12,211 nt of DNA from Bacillota bacterium (GTDB lineage Bacteria; Bacillota; Dethiobacteria; DTU022; UBA8154). The position numbers and the translations under genes are program-made. Every line of letters starts with the position of its first letter. Position 1 is the stretch's first letter. The notes under the pieces were generated by a model, which worked only from the letters and a program-made list of their open reading frames with translations, was not told the origin of the DNA and ran no database searches. This document shows positions 1 through 6,258 of this stretch, piece by piece. The stretch spans positions 1 to 12,211 of the forward strand of contig DMPF01000018.1 in NCBI GenBank assembly GCA_003456095.1. Direction: 5' to 3'.

Positions 1-390
1 ACGCTTGGCGCCATGCTGAGCAGCGGCATTGGCTTGCTCAGAGCGCTGGAACTGGCAAAAAATGTTGTGCAGAACCGTTTCTTTGCATTGCGCATCGACC
101 GCGTTAAGGCATCGATTATCAGGGGGGAGCCGGTGGCCCAAACTCTGGCCGCTGCCGGCCTTTTTCCCAGGCTGGTGATCGGGATGGTCCATGTGGGTGA
201 ACAATCGGGTAAAATGGATGAGATGCTGACACGAGCGGCAGGCCTTTACGAGACGGAGGTAAGTTATCTGGTGGACAGGCTCGGCACTCTGCTTGAACCG
301 GCGCTGGTAATATTCCTCTCCTTTATGGTCGGGGGTATTGTCCTTTCTGTATTTTTGCCCATTTATAACGCTTTTTCGTTATACCTTTAA
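1..390 (+). CDS. Type II secretion / type IV pilus inner-membrane platform protein (PilC/GspF family), C-terminal part
   Basis: The reading frame is already open at base 1 and stops at 388-390, giving the last 129 residues of a longer protein of roughly 400 residues in this family. PilC/GspF proteins are polytopic inner-membrane platforms that link the assembly ATPase to pilin or pseudopilin polymerisation. The fragment shows the second GspF repeat: an opening helix (LGAMLSSGIGLLRAL), the conserved VHVGEQSGKMDEML segment that follows the helical hairpin, and a long C-terminal membrane helix (ALVIFLSFMVGGIVLSVFLP) with the usual YNAF-type tail. It lies 17 bases upstream of the first minor pilin gene, so it is probably co-transcribed with it. 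The ATG at base 13 is internal and should not be taken as the start. The family call is secure. Whether the machine makes a pilus, secretes protein or takes up DNA cannot be told from here. Confidence 0.9.
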   Translation, partial: TLGAMLSSGIGLLRALELAKNVVQNRFFALRIDRVKASIIRGEPVAQTLAAAGLFPRLVIGMVHVGEQSGKMDEMLTRAAGLYETEVSYLVDRLGTLLEPALVIFLSFMVGGIVLSVFLPIYNAFSLYL

Positions 391-407
391 AACGGAAAGG
401 GAAAGAT

Positions 408-797
408 ATGCAACGGGTTGAAGCGGGGATGACCTTGCTGGAGGTGGTACTGGGTGTGGCCCTCCTCAGCATTGTCTTTCTCTCCTTCATAAATCTTTTT
501 GCCGCCGGTTTGGGTGCATCCATGGAAAGCGGGCGCGTCAGCCAGGCTGCGCTGCTGGCCCAGGAAGAGATGGAGCTATTACGGGCGAACTCCTACGGTG
601 TGCTGTCGGCCAAGGGTGCGGCATGGCTCGGGGCATCTCTGCCCGGTTCGGAAAATTTTCAGCCGCGTTATCTTATTAGCGGTGAAACGCTGCTTCTTGG
701 CAGCTATCCCGTACGCGGTCTGCGCCTGGATGTAATTATCATGCAGGGAGATAGAGGAATTGTCAGGGTTTTTTCGTTTGTGCGGGAAGGATCGTAA
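408..797 (+). CDS. Minor pseudopilin, PilV-like (prepilin N-terminal methylation domain)
   Basis: This is a 129-residue protein with a short basic leader ending in Gly7, then a class III prepilin cleavage site (EAG|MTLLEV) with Glu at position +5 and a roughly 20-residue hydrophobic helix (VVLGVALLSIVFLSFINLF). A prepilin peptidase should cut after Gly7 and methylate the new Met terminus. The rest is a small globular domain with no recognisable catalytic motif. The ATG at 408 follows a purine-rich GGAAAGGGAAAG stretch. Position and profile (TLLEV, then an AQEEMELLR segment) suggest the PilV/GspI class of minor pilins that prime the pilus tip, but these small pseudopilins are hard to tell apart by eye. 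Its 3' end overlaps the next gene by 38 bases, so the two are likely translationally coupled. Confidence 0.85.
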   Translation: MQRVEAGMTLLEVVLGVALLSIVFLSFINLFAAGLGASMESGRVSQAALLAQEEMELLRANSYGVLSAKGAAWLGASLPGSENFQPRYLISGETLLLGSYPVRGLRLDVIIMQGDRGIVRVFSFVREGS

Positions 798-1281
798 GGA
801 TGACTGGGGCAGCGCCGGGAAATTTATTGCAGCGGAGCAAGGTTTTACTCTATTGGAATGCCTGGCCGCTGTGACTGTGTTTACCATTTTGCTGGGGACG
901 GTCCTGGGGTTTTATCTCTTCGGAGTGAATAAATTTCAGGCTGCTGTCGAACAGCTGGATCTGCAACAAAATGTACGGGTGGCAGCCGATTTGATCACGC
1001 GGGAACTGCGTTATGCCAGAACATTGCATCTGAGGAGCAGCGCAGATGTAACTTACAGGCTTCCTGGCGACGGCACCAGTTATCGGATACGGCAAAAGAA
1101 TAATGAAATAGTGCTATTAATCGCCGGCACGGAAACGAAAATTGCATATGACATCCAAACGCTCATATTTAACTGGGATGCAGGGAGAGGGATTCTCTAT
1201 TTTGACCTTGTCGGTTCTGACAGCAATTACAACTATGCCGTCAACACAGCGCTCCGCCTGCCTAATCTCATGAGGGAGTGA
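760..1281 (+). CDS. Minor pseudopilin, PilW/GspJ-like
   Basis: This is a 173-residue protein if started at TTG 760, which has GGGAG at 746-750 nine bases upstream. TTG 778 is an alternative that shortens the leader by six residues, and no ATG is available before the membrane helix. The prepilin site is AEQG|FTLLEC, with Glu at +5, followed by the hydrophobic helix LAAVTVFTILLGTVLGFYLF. The leader of about 28 residues is longer than usual. After the helix comes a coiled segment (LDLQQNVRVAADLITRELRYA) typical of PilW/GspJ-type proteins, then a beta-rich domain including a stretch resembling the YRIRQKNNEIVLL core of that family. It overlaps the preceding pilin gene and is followed eight bases later by the PilX-like gene. 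It is probably a tip or priming subunit of the same pseudopilus. Confidence 0.82.
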   Translation: MSGFFRLCGKDRKDDWGSAGKFIAAEQGFTLLECLAAVTVFTILLGTVLGFYLFGVNKFQAAVEQLDLQQNVRVAADLITRELRYARTLHLRSSADVTYRLPGDGTSYRIRQKNNEIVLLIAGTETKIAYDIQTLIFNWDAGRGILYFDLVGSDSNYNYAVNTALRLPNLMRE

Positions 1282-1288
1282 GCGGAAA

Positions 1289-2164
1289 TTGGGGGAGAAA
1301 CATTCGCAACAGGGCTCAATCCTTGTATTTGTTGTATTAATCTGTGCAGCCTTGCTCATGCTGAGTGCTTCCCTCATGGACTTAAGCGGCGTGGATCTGA
1401 AAATTGCTCTCAATCAGCAGGACAGCCTGCAGGCTTACTACCTGGCGGAAAGCGGAGTCGATGTTGCCATGGCGGTGCTGGCCGAACATAACCCGTTTTA
1501 CACAGGCGATGATGAAATATCTCTGGGGGAGGGTATGATCAGCGTAAGCGTGGACGCCCTGCTCCAGCAGGGGGGCGGACGCCTTGTGGAGATCACCTCC
1601 ACGGGCAGCTTTGGCGTTATGCAGGAGCAGATTTTTGTGTCATTTCAGTCTTTTCCCAGTGATCCGGCGGGAACGGCCGGCTCGGTTCTGGGCTGGTATG
1701 ATGCGGCGAGCGGACGCATTGTCTCCGGCCGGCACAAGGAAGGGCCTGCGGTTGTGCTGCTTGGTTCCGGCGTTGCGGCGGCTCCATTGATCTTGCCCAG
1801 CGTGGCTGACAGCGGTGGCGCAGCATATTTCTCCGCCGGTCAGATGTTTTTCCGGGGGGTGCCGTCAAGCCTGCTGGTGGAGGAAAAACTGGAGATCCGC
1901 GCAACCGCAGTCGTATTTCGGGGAAGCGTCCAGTTGAAACCACCGCACGGGAGCCTGCACTTTTTCCATCCCGCGGGAGAGCATATACGGGTCTATCTGC
2001 AAAAAGCAGTGACCACTACGGAACAGCAGCTGCTGCTTGAGGCCGGTGTATATAGCTTTCCCCACGATTTCCGCATTACCGCAACCGCAGTGCCGCAAGA
2101 GATGTTGGCATACCGTGTTTTGCCTGTTGTCCCCGGCACGTTGATCTACAGGGGCAGGAGGTGA
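1289..2164 (+). CDS. PilX/GspK-like pilus assembly protein
   Basis: This is a 291-residue protein starting at TTG 1289, chosen because GAGGGAG (1272-1278) sits ten bases upstream and because the frame then opens with a short polar leader and a membrane helix (SILVFVVLICAALLMLSASL). It has the PilX_N-type arrangement: helix, then a coiled region ending in the diagnostic AYYLAESGVDVAMAVL. Unlike its neighbours it has no Glu at +5 after the candidate Gly9 cleavage point. That is a known trait of GspK-type tip pseudopilins, whose lack of Glu5 places them at the distal end. The remaining 220 or so residues form a beta-rich region I do not recognise, containing a glycine/alanine-rich SVLGWYDAASGRI segment. 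It lies inside the pilin cluster, and the next gene begins three bases after its stop. Confidence 0.75.
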   Translation: MGEKHSQQGSILVFVVLICAALLMLSASLMDLSGVDLKIALNQQDSLQAYYLAESGVDVAMAVLAEHNPFYTGDDEISLGEGMISVSVDALLQQGGGRLVEITSTGSFGVMQEQIFVSFQSFPSDPAGTAGSVLGWYDAASGRIVSGRHKEGPAVVLLGSGVAAAPLILPSVADSGGAAYFSAGQMFFRGVPSSLLVEEKLEIRATAVVFRGSVQLKPPHGSLHFFHPAGEHIRVYLQKAVTTTEQQLLLEAGVYSFPHDFRITATAVPQEMLAYRVLPVVPGTLIYRGRR

Positions 2165-2167
2165 GGG

Positions 2168-2662
2168 GTGTTGCCGCCGGAGAATCATACGGTTGCAAAG
2201 GGATGCCGCCCTTTTCGCCCGGGGGGTTACACCCTGATTGAGCTGCTCGCTGTACTTGCTTTGCTGGGTCTGGTAGCGTCCATGACCATTCCCCGCTTTA
2301 CCACTCTATCACACTGGCAGCTGGAAGCGGCTTCCCGCCGTATGGCCGGCGAGCTGCGCCTGCTGCGCCAGGAGGCGATTGGCACCGGTATACAGTACCG
2401 CATGGAATTTTATGTTCATGTTAATCGCTACACCCTTAACCGCTCTGGAAGAAGAGAGTGGGTCGACCTGCCGCAAGGAGTTTTTTTTGAAGGAAACACT
2501 ACCTTCAGCGGCACCCCTCCGTCTGTGCATTTTAATCATTTAGGACGTCCCGGCAGTGGCGGTACGATTATCCTGAAATCCGGCGACTCTCGGCGTTATG
2601 TTATTGTTGCCCCGGTTAACGGCAGGGTCAGGATTTCACGCACCCCGCCGCAGCACTGGTAA
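2168..2662 (+). CDS. Pseudopilin, GspH/FimT-like
   Basis: This is a 164-residue protein starting at GTG 2168, which lies six bases after AGGAGG (2156-2161). That Shine-Dalgarno overlaps the end of the previous gene. The leader is long (19 residues) and ends in RPGG|YTLIELL, with Glu at +5, followed by the helix LAVLALLGLVASMTIP. The segment after it (RRMAGELRLLRQEAIGTG) is typical of GspH/FimT proteins, as is the C-terminal beta domain with GRPGSGGTIIL and RYVIVAPVNGRVRI strands. It is the last gene of the pilus cluster, and 153 noncoding bases follow. FimT-type minor pilins have been linked to pilus priming and, in some bacteria, DNA binding during uptake. The second role is not something this sequence alone can show. 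Confidence 0.85.
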   Translation: MLPPENHTVAKGCRPFRPGGYTLIELLAVLALLGLVASMTIPRFTTLSHWQLEAASRRMAGELRLLRQEAIGTGIQYRMEFYVHVNRYTLNRSGRREWVDLPQGVFFEGNTTFSGTPPSVHFNHLGRPGSGGTIILKSGDSRRYVIVAPVNGRVRISRTPPQHW

Positions 2663-2679
2663 CATGGGCTGGAAATATC

Positions 2680-2696
2680 ATTTTACCGGGTAAAAT
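2680..2696. promoter_or_regulatory. Perfect 8-bp inverted repeat with one-base centre, possible operator
   Basis: Between the FimT-like gene and the M24 peptidase lies ATTTTACC-G-GGTAAAAT, a perfect dyad of eight bases per arm around a single base. The one-base centre makes it a poor RNA hairpin as it stands. The nearest T-rich run (2703-2712) starts several bases downstream and is interrupted, so it is not a convincing terminator. A dimeric repressor or activator site is the better reading, but no matching regulator is visible. No clear promoter was found in this 153-base gap. Confidence 0.35.
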
Positions 2697-2815
2697 ACGC
2701 CATTTCTTTTTATCGGGGCAGGAATTTCAGGAGAAAAGTGGAATTAAGAAAAGAGTGCAGGGAATAGTAAAAACAAAGCATGGGGGTGTAAGTTTTCGCA
2801 GAGCGACTAAAGTGG

Positions 2816-3877
2816 GTGCGCAGCATTATGGAGCGGCAAAACCTGCCGGCCATACTGGTTAGCCATGCTCCCAATGTTTTTTACCTGAGCGGTTTTTCCG
2901 GTAGCAGCGGCTGGTTGTTGCTTACAGAAAAACGAGCCCTTCTTTTTACCGATTTTAGGTATTTGGAGCAGGCTGCACAGGAGGCGCCTTTATTTGAACT
3001 AATTAAGCCGGCAGCACCGCAGGGCGCTTCTTTTTTTGAAGAAATCAGGAAATTACTAAAGGGTGAAGGGTTATCCGCCATTGCTGTGGAAGAAGCCCAT
3101 CTGTCCTGGAAAGATTGCAACAGGCTTAAAGAGGCTGTTACCGGGCTGGAACTGTTGCCGTGCAGCGATATGATTGAGGAACTGCGGGCTATAAAAGACG
3201 AGGAAGAGATTGAACGTATCGCCTTTGCTGCCAGCATTGCCGATAACGCTCTGCGGGAGACGCTGCCCTTAATAAAAGCTGGCATGCGCGAACGTGAGCT
3301 TGCTGCTGAGCTGGAGTACCGTATGCGCCGCGGTGGTGCGGCGGGGGTTGCTTTTTCCACTATTGTCGCTTCCGGACCCCGCTCCGCTATGCCGCACGGT
3401 TTGGCGTCAGACCGGCGTATCGGCGAAGGGGAGTTCATTATCATCGATTTTGGCGCCGCCTGGCAGGGATACTGTTCCGATATGACCCGGACCTTTATCC
3501 TGGGTGAAGCGAAACCGGAACAGGAACGTATTTACGCACTTGTCTGTGCCGCGCGTGAGCTGGCCATGGGAGCGATACGCACTGGCGAAAGGGCCGCCCA
3601 TATTGATGCTGAAGTGCGCCGCTACTTTGCCGAAGAAGGGATTGCCCATGCCTTTGGCCATGGGCTGGGACACGGAGTGGGTGTTGAAGTACACGAGCGG
3701 CCGTCCCTTTCACCCAAGAGTAAGGACATTTTGCAGGAGCGCATGGTTTTTTCCGTGGAGCCGGGCATATACCTGGAAGGGTGGGGAGGTGTGCGGGTCG
3801 AGGATCTGGTGGTTCTGCGACCGCAGGGACCGCAGCTGATTACAGGTAGCGGACGGCAATCAGGCATAAGCATATAA
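2816..3877 (+). CDS. M24 family metallopeptidase (Xaa-Pro aminopeptidase/dipeptidase type)
   Basis: This is a cytoplasmic dinuclear-metal peptidase expected to cleave Xaa-Pro bonds. As started here it has 353 residues: an N-terminal creatinase-like domain (about 1-125, with [11 protein letters not shown]) and a C-terminal pita-bread fold. All five metal ligands are present: Asp211 (IIIDFGA), Asp222 (SDMTRTF), His286 (GHGLGHGVG), Glu315 (VEPGIY) and Glu329 (GVRVED), plus the active-site His194 (AMPHG). Start choice is uncertain. GTG 2816 is the first usable codon but has only a weak ribosome site. Family-like sequence (AERLKW) continues in frame upstream to 2792 and is cut off by TAA at 2789-2791. 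PepP and PepQ subtypes cannot be separated by eye. The gene sits 23 bases before efp, a frequent pairing in Clostridia that suggests shared transcription. Confidence 0.92.
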   Translation: MRSIMERQNLPAILVSHAPNVFYLSGFSGSSGWLLLTEKRALLFTDFRYLEQAAQEAPLFELIKPAAPQGASFFEEIRKLLKGEGLSAIAVEEAHLSWKDCNRLKEAVTGLELLPCSDMIEELRAIKDEEEIERIAFAASIADNALRETLPLIKAGMRERELAAELEYRMRRGGAAGVAFSTIVASGPRSAMPHGLASDRRIGEGEFIIIDFGAAWQGYCSDMTRTFILGEAKPEQERIYALVCAARELAMGAIRTGERAAHIDAEVRRYFAEEGIAHAFGHGLGHGVGVEVHERPSLSPKSKDILQERMVFSVEPGIYLEGWGGVRVEDLVVLRPQGPQLITGSGRQSGISI

Positions 3878-3900
3878 GCGTGAAAGGGGTGGTTTAATGA

Positions 3901-4458
3901 ATGATCTCCACTAATGATTTTCAAACCGGTTTAACCATTGAACTGGATGGCGAAGTCTATACTATAATCGATTTTCAGCACGTTAAACCGGGTAAAGGGG
4001 CTGCTTTTGTCCGTTCCCGCCTGAAAAACATGCGCAGCGGCTCTACTACAGAGAAAACCTTCCGTGCCGGCGAAAAAGTATCCCGGGCGATCATCGAGAG
4101 GAAAGGGATGGAATATCTTTACAATAACGGGGAAGAGTATATTTTAATGGACATAGAGAGTTACGAACAGATTTCGCTGAACGTGCGGCAACTTGGTGAT
4201 AACACCCGCTTTATGAAAGAAAATATGCATTTGACCATGCTGGCCTTTAAAGGTGAGTGTATCGGCATTGAATTGCCCCATGCCGTGGAGCTGCGGGTGG
4301 TGGAAACAGACCCGGGTTTTAAAGGAGATACGGCTTCAGGCGGAAGTAAACCGGCCAAACTGGAAACAGGATTGGTTGTGCAGGTCCCGTTTTTCATTAA
4401 TGAAGGTGATCTGCTGCGGGTTGATACGCGCAGCGGCCAATATTTGGAACGGGCTTAA
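3901..4458 (+). CDS. efp: Translation elongation factor P
   Basis: This is a full-length, 185-residue EF-P, which binds between the ribosomal P and E sites and relieves stalling at polyproline. All three beta-barrel domains are recognisable: the KOW-like domain I (about 1-62), OB domain II (about 63-125) and the C-terminal OB domain. The last carries the family signature from [13 protein letters not shown] through [14 protein letters not shown]. The tip loop is KPGKGAAF, with Lys32 at the position that is post-translationally modified in many bacteria. No modifying enzyme (EpmA or EarP type) is seen in this window. ATG 3901 is preceded by GGGGTGG. A second ATG four bases earlier opens a frame that stops after five codons. 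It follows the Xaa-Pro peptidase by 23 bases, so two proline-related functions are adjacent. Confidence 0.98.
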   Translation: MISTNDFQTGLTIELDGEVYTIIDFQHVKPGKGAAFVRSRLKNMRSGSTTEKTFRAGEKVSRAIIERKGMEYLYNNGEEYILMDIESYEQISLNVRQLGDNTRFMKENMHLTMLAFKGECIGIELPHAVELRVVETDPGFKGDTASGGSKPAKLETGLVVQVPFFINEGDLLRVDTRSGQYLERA

Positions 4459-4510
4459 GTCCAGAGTTATGCGGTGATTTACACCAAACTATTTAAGGGG
4501 GTTTTATGAA

Positions 4511-5014
4511 GTGGAGGATCTGCGCAGCCGTTTGGGTTACTTGCGGGGATTGGCGGATGGACTGGGTGTTGGCGATGCAACGAGTGAAGGCAAAATAATC
4601 AGGCAGATCATTACTGTTCTCGATGATATGGCTGATACCCTGGATGAGTTAAAAGAAGATTATGAAGAGCTTTTTTCCTATGTGGAAGCCATTGATGAAG
4701 ATTTGACCGAGCTTGAGGATGATCTGCAGGAGGACGCTGAAGATGATCCGGACGAGGACGATGACGACTATGATGATGACGATGAAGAGATGGACCATGA
4801 CGACGAGGAGATCAGCTTCACGGTGGAGTGCCCGGAATGCAGGCATGAAGTAGTGGTTGACGAGGATATTTTGGAAGACGAGGAGTCGCTGGAAGTGCTT
4901 TGCCCAAAATGCGGGCGGGTTGTCTTTATCAATGATGAAGAGTGGGAAGATGAACATGATGACGATCTGGAGGATGAAGATGAGGATGAGGATGATCAAA
5001 AAAGGAAGAAGTAA
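4511..5014 (+). CDS. CD1247-type acidic zinc-ribbon protein
   Basis: This is a 167-residue protein of unknown function. Residues 1-70 form a conserved helical N-terminal domain (MEDLRSRLGYLRGLADGLG, then VLDDMADTL and YVEAIDEDL) seen in Clostridia next to efp, known as the CD1247 N-terminal domain. Residues 71-104 are almost wholly Asp/Glu. A zinc ribbon follows, with Cys107-x2-Cys110 and Cys131-x2-Cys134, and then a second acidic tail ending in basic QKRKK. The polyacidic runs recall the RNA polymerase delta subunit, but no homology is claimed. GTG 4511 was chosen because AAGGGG (4495-4500) lies ten bases upstream and because the family starts with MED. ATG 4506 is in another frame. An intrinsic terminator follows about 40 bases after the stop. 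Confidence 0.8.
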   Translation: MEDLRSRLGYLRGLADGLGVGDATSEGKIIRQIITVLDDMADTLDELKEDYEELFSYVEAIDEDLTELEDDLQEDAEDDPDEDDDDYDDDDEEMDHDDEEISFTVECPECRHEVVVDEDILEDEESLEVLCPKCGRVVFINDEEWEDEHDDDLEDEDEDEDDQKRKK

Positions 5015-5054
5015 AGAGTAAAACAATATATTTATCGCTAATTTATCGCCAAGC

Positions 5055-5084
5055 AAAAGCCCGGCTTTTACCGCCGGGTTTTTT
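5055..5084 (+). terminator. Intrinsic terminator after the CD1247-type gene
   Basis: The stem is CCCGGC (5060-5065) with GCCGGG (5073-5078) around a seven-base loop. Four A residues precede it (5055-5058) and six T residues follow (5079-5084), so the A and T tracts can extend the stem and it may work in both directions. It separates the peptidase-efp-CD1247 transcript from the Asp23 operon. Confidence 0.85.
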
Positions 5085-5116
5085 ATGTTTACTGCCAACA
5101 GCGGTAGAGAATGTAT

Positions 5117-5145
5117 TTGTAAATTATCGCATTTTGTGCTATACT
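5117..5145 (+). promoter_or_regulatory. Sigma-A promoter for the Asp23 operon
   Basis: The -35 box TTGTAA (5117-5122) and -10 box TATACT (5140-5145) are 17 bases apart. A TGC directly before the -10 gives an extended -10 element. The site lies just downstream of the terminator and 65 bases before the Asp23 start, so transcription would begin near 5152 and leave a 5' leader of about 60 bases. It is the clearest promoter in the window. Confidence 0.8.
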
Positions 5146-5166
5146 AAGCATATGGCACTGTTCCAT

Positions 5167-5190
5167 AGCCGTTACTAAAGCCGTTACTAA
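5167..5190 (+). repeat. Two perfect tandem copies of a 12-base unit in the Asp23 5' leader
   Basis: AGCCGTTACTAA occurs at 5167-5178 and again directly at 5179-5190, followed by ATTTTT and then the ribosome binding site AAGGAGGG. Both copies lie in the predicted untranslated leader, downstream of the promoter. The copies could be a recent duplication, an RNA-binding site or a repressor site. The sequence does not decide. Confidence 0.8.
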
Positions 5191-5210
5191 ATTTTTAAGG
5201 AGGGAAAATT

Positions 5211-5606
5211 ATGGAAGAGAGTGGTCGTACGTTGCCATCTGAGCTCGGTGCAATTCGCATAGCTGACGAAGTTGTATCTATTATTGCCGGATTGGCTGCT
5301 ACAGAAGTTGAGGGCGTCGCCAGCATGAGCGGGGGGATTGTTGGCGGGATTGCTGAGGTCCTTGGCCGTAAAAATTTATCCAAAGGGGTAAAAGTGAATG
5401 TAGGCGATCAGGATGCAGTTGTTGATTTATACCTGATTGTGGGATATGGTTTCCGTATTCCTGATGTGGCCTGGACGGTCCAGGAAAATGTAAAAAAGGC
5501 AATTGAGACGATGACAGGCTTAAGCGTAGTCAATGTAAACGTGCATGTACAGGGAGTCAGTTTCCCCCAGCAGAAAGATAGGGAAGGGGAAGAAGGGGTC
5601 AAATAA
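5211..5606 (+). CDS. Asp23/Gls24 family envelope stress response protein
   Basis: This is a 131-residue soluble protein with the Asp23 core: IRIADEVVSIIAGLAATEVEGV, a glycine-rich GGIVGGIAEVLG loop, GVKVNVGDQDAVVDLYLIV, VQENVKKAIETMTGL and the terminal VVNVNVHVQGV strand. In Staphylococcus, Asp23 is very abundant, sits under the membrane through AmaP and is tied to cell-envelope stress. The same role is inferred here because amaP follows. ATG 5211 is placed by an excellent AAGGAGGG site. A strong promoter lies upstream and a strong hairpin terminator directly downstream, an arrangement that should give much more of this protein than of its downstream partners. The exact function in Clostridia is not established. 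Confidence 0.92.
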   Translation: MEESGRTLPSELGAIRIADEVVSIIAGLAATEVEGVASMSGGIVGGIAEVLGRKNLSKGVKVNVGDQDAVVDLYLIVGYGFRIPDVAWTVQENVKKAIETMTGLSVVNVNVHVQGVSFPQQKDREGEEGVK

Positions 5607-5613
5607 CAACCGC

Positions 5614-5656
5614 AAGCCAACCTGCCGGCTCAGTCCGGCAGGTTGGCTTTGTTTTT
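5614..5656 (+). terminator. Strong hairpin terminator between the Asp23 gene and amaP
   Basis: A perfect 15-base-pair stem (arms 5614-5628 and 5635-5649) encloses the six-base loop CTCAGT. The outer TTT is followed by G and five more T residues (5652-5656). It starts seven bases after the Asp23 stop codon and ends 23 bases before amaP, leaving no room for a promoter in between. It is probably a partial terminator or 3'-end stabiliser that lowers expression of amaP, the DUF2273 gene and nusB relative to Asp23. Confidence 0.85.
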
Positions 5657-5679
5657 GCAGAAGGGAGCGCAGCGTAATA

Positions 5680-6246
5680 ATGACAGGTATACGGGCTTTT
5701 TTTACTGTGGTCGGGATCATTATGGTGGTTGGTGGACTTTTGTTTGCCCTGCTTACGCTGGGGGCTTTCCCGGGGACTGTGTTTCTCGGTTTTAATTTCG
5801 CCTATCTGGTTTATAATTACGCTTTTACCGCCTTAGGATTGCTTGTTTTAGTGGTAGGCGTGCTGCTTGTTACTCTTGCGGCAAGCGGCCGCGGCGCAAC
5901 GCAAAAAGTGGCACAAACAGCAAAAGAAGGTGGTAGTATTGTCAGCTTTACGGAAATTGGCGAAGTGCGTATCTCTTTCAAGGCTGTTGAAAGTATGGTG
6001 CTGGCTGCAGCGCGAAAGGTTAATGGTATTCGTGAGGTAACAACCCGTATTGATGCTGTGGAGCAAGGATTGATTGTTTATATACGGGTTAAGACGATCC
6101 CCGATATTCCTATTCCCGGTCTGGCGGGAGAACTGCAGACCAAAGTGCGGGATTATCTCCAGGAAAATAGTGGGACAAACATCAGCGAGGTTAAAGTACT
6201 TGTGGAGAATATCGCCCAGGACAAGATTCAGAGAAGTCCCCGCTAA
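5680..6246 (+). CDS. amaP: Alkaline shock response membrane anchor protein AmaP
   Basis: This is a 188-residue membrane protein that anchors Asp23-family proteins to the cytoplasmic membrane. Two N-terminal transmembrane helices are visible, about residues 5-28 (FFTVVGIIMVVGGLLFALL) and 46-68 (NYAFTALGLLVLVVGVLLVTL). After them comes a cytoplasmic, Asp23-like domain (GEVRISFKAVESMVLAAARKVNG, then a VKTIPDIPIPGLAGELQTKV segment). ATG 5680 was chosen because AAGGGAG (5661-5667) precedes it and because the protein then starts right before the first helix. The frame is open further upstream through the terminator hairpin, but that part is not protein-like. The spacing of 12 bases is slightly long and may add to low expression. 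It is followed 12 bases later by the DUF2273 gene. Confidence 0.9.
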   Translation: MTGIRAFFTVVGIIMVVGGLLFALLTLGAFPGTVFLGFNFAYLVYNYAFTALGLLVLVVGVLLVTLAASGRGATQKVAQTAKEGGSIVSFTEIGEVRISFKAVESMVLAAARKVNGIREVTTRIDAVEQGLIVYIRVKTIPDIPIPGLAGELQTKVRDYLQENSGTNISEVKVLVENIAQDKIQRSPR

Positions 6247-6258
6247 AGGTGTGAGAAG

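Noticed and set aside
2680..2712. Terminator after the pilus operon
   Set aside because: The dyad has a one-base centre, so a stable hairpin would lose inner pairs, and the T-rich run starts about six bases after the stem and is interrupted.
2881..3444. 187-codon reverse-strand frame
   Set aside because: It is a shadow of the M24 peptidase gene, rich in Ser, Ala and Arg in the way of antisense frames, with no family resemblance.
4649..5098. 149-codon reverse-strand frame encoding a very hydrophobic, membrane-like protein
   Set aside because: It lies opposite the CD1247-type gene. Asp and Glu codons (GAT, GAC, GAA, GAG) read on the other strand as Ile, Val, Phe and Leu, which explains the hydrophobicity. 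It also runs through the terminator and has no ribosome site.
5545..5679. Upstream extension of the amaP frame starting inside the Asp23 gene
   Set aside because: The frame is open but passes through the terminator hairpin and encodes a basic, cysteine-containing stretch unlike AmaP. The ATG at 5680 with its ribosome site gives the normal N-terminus.
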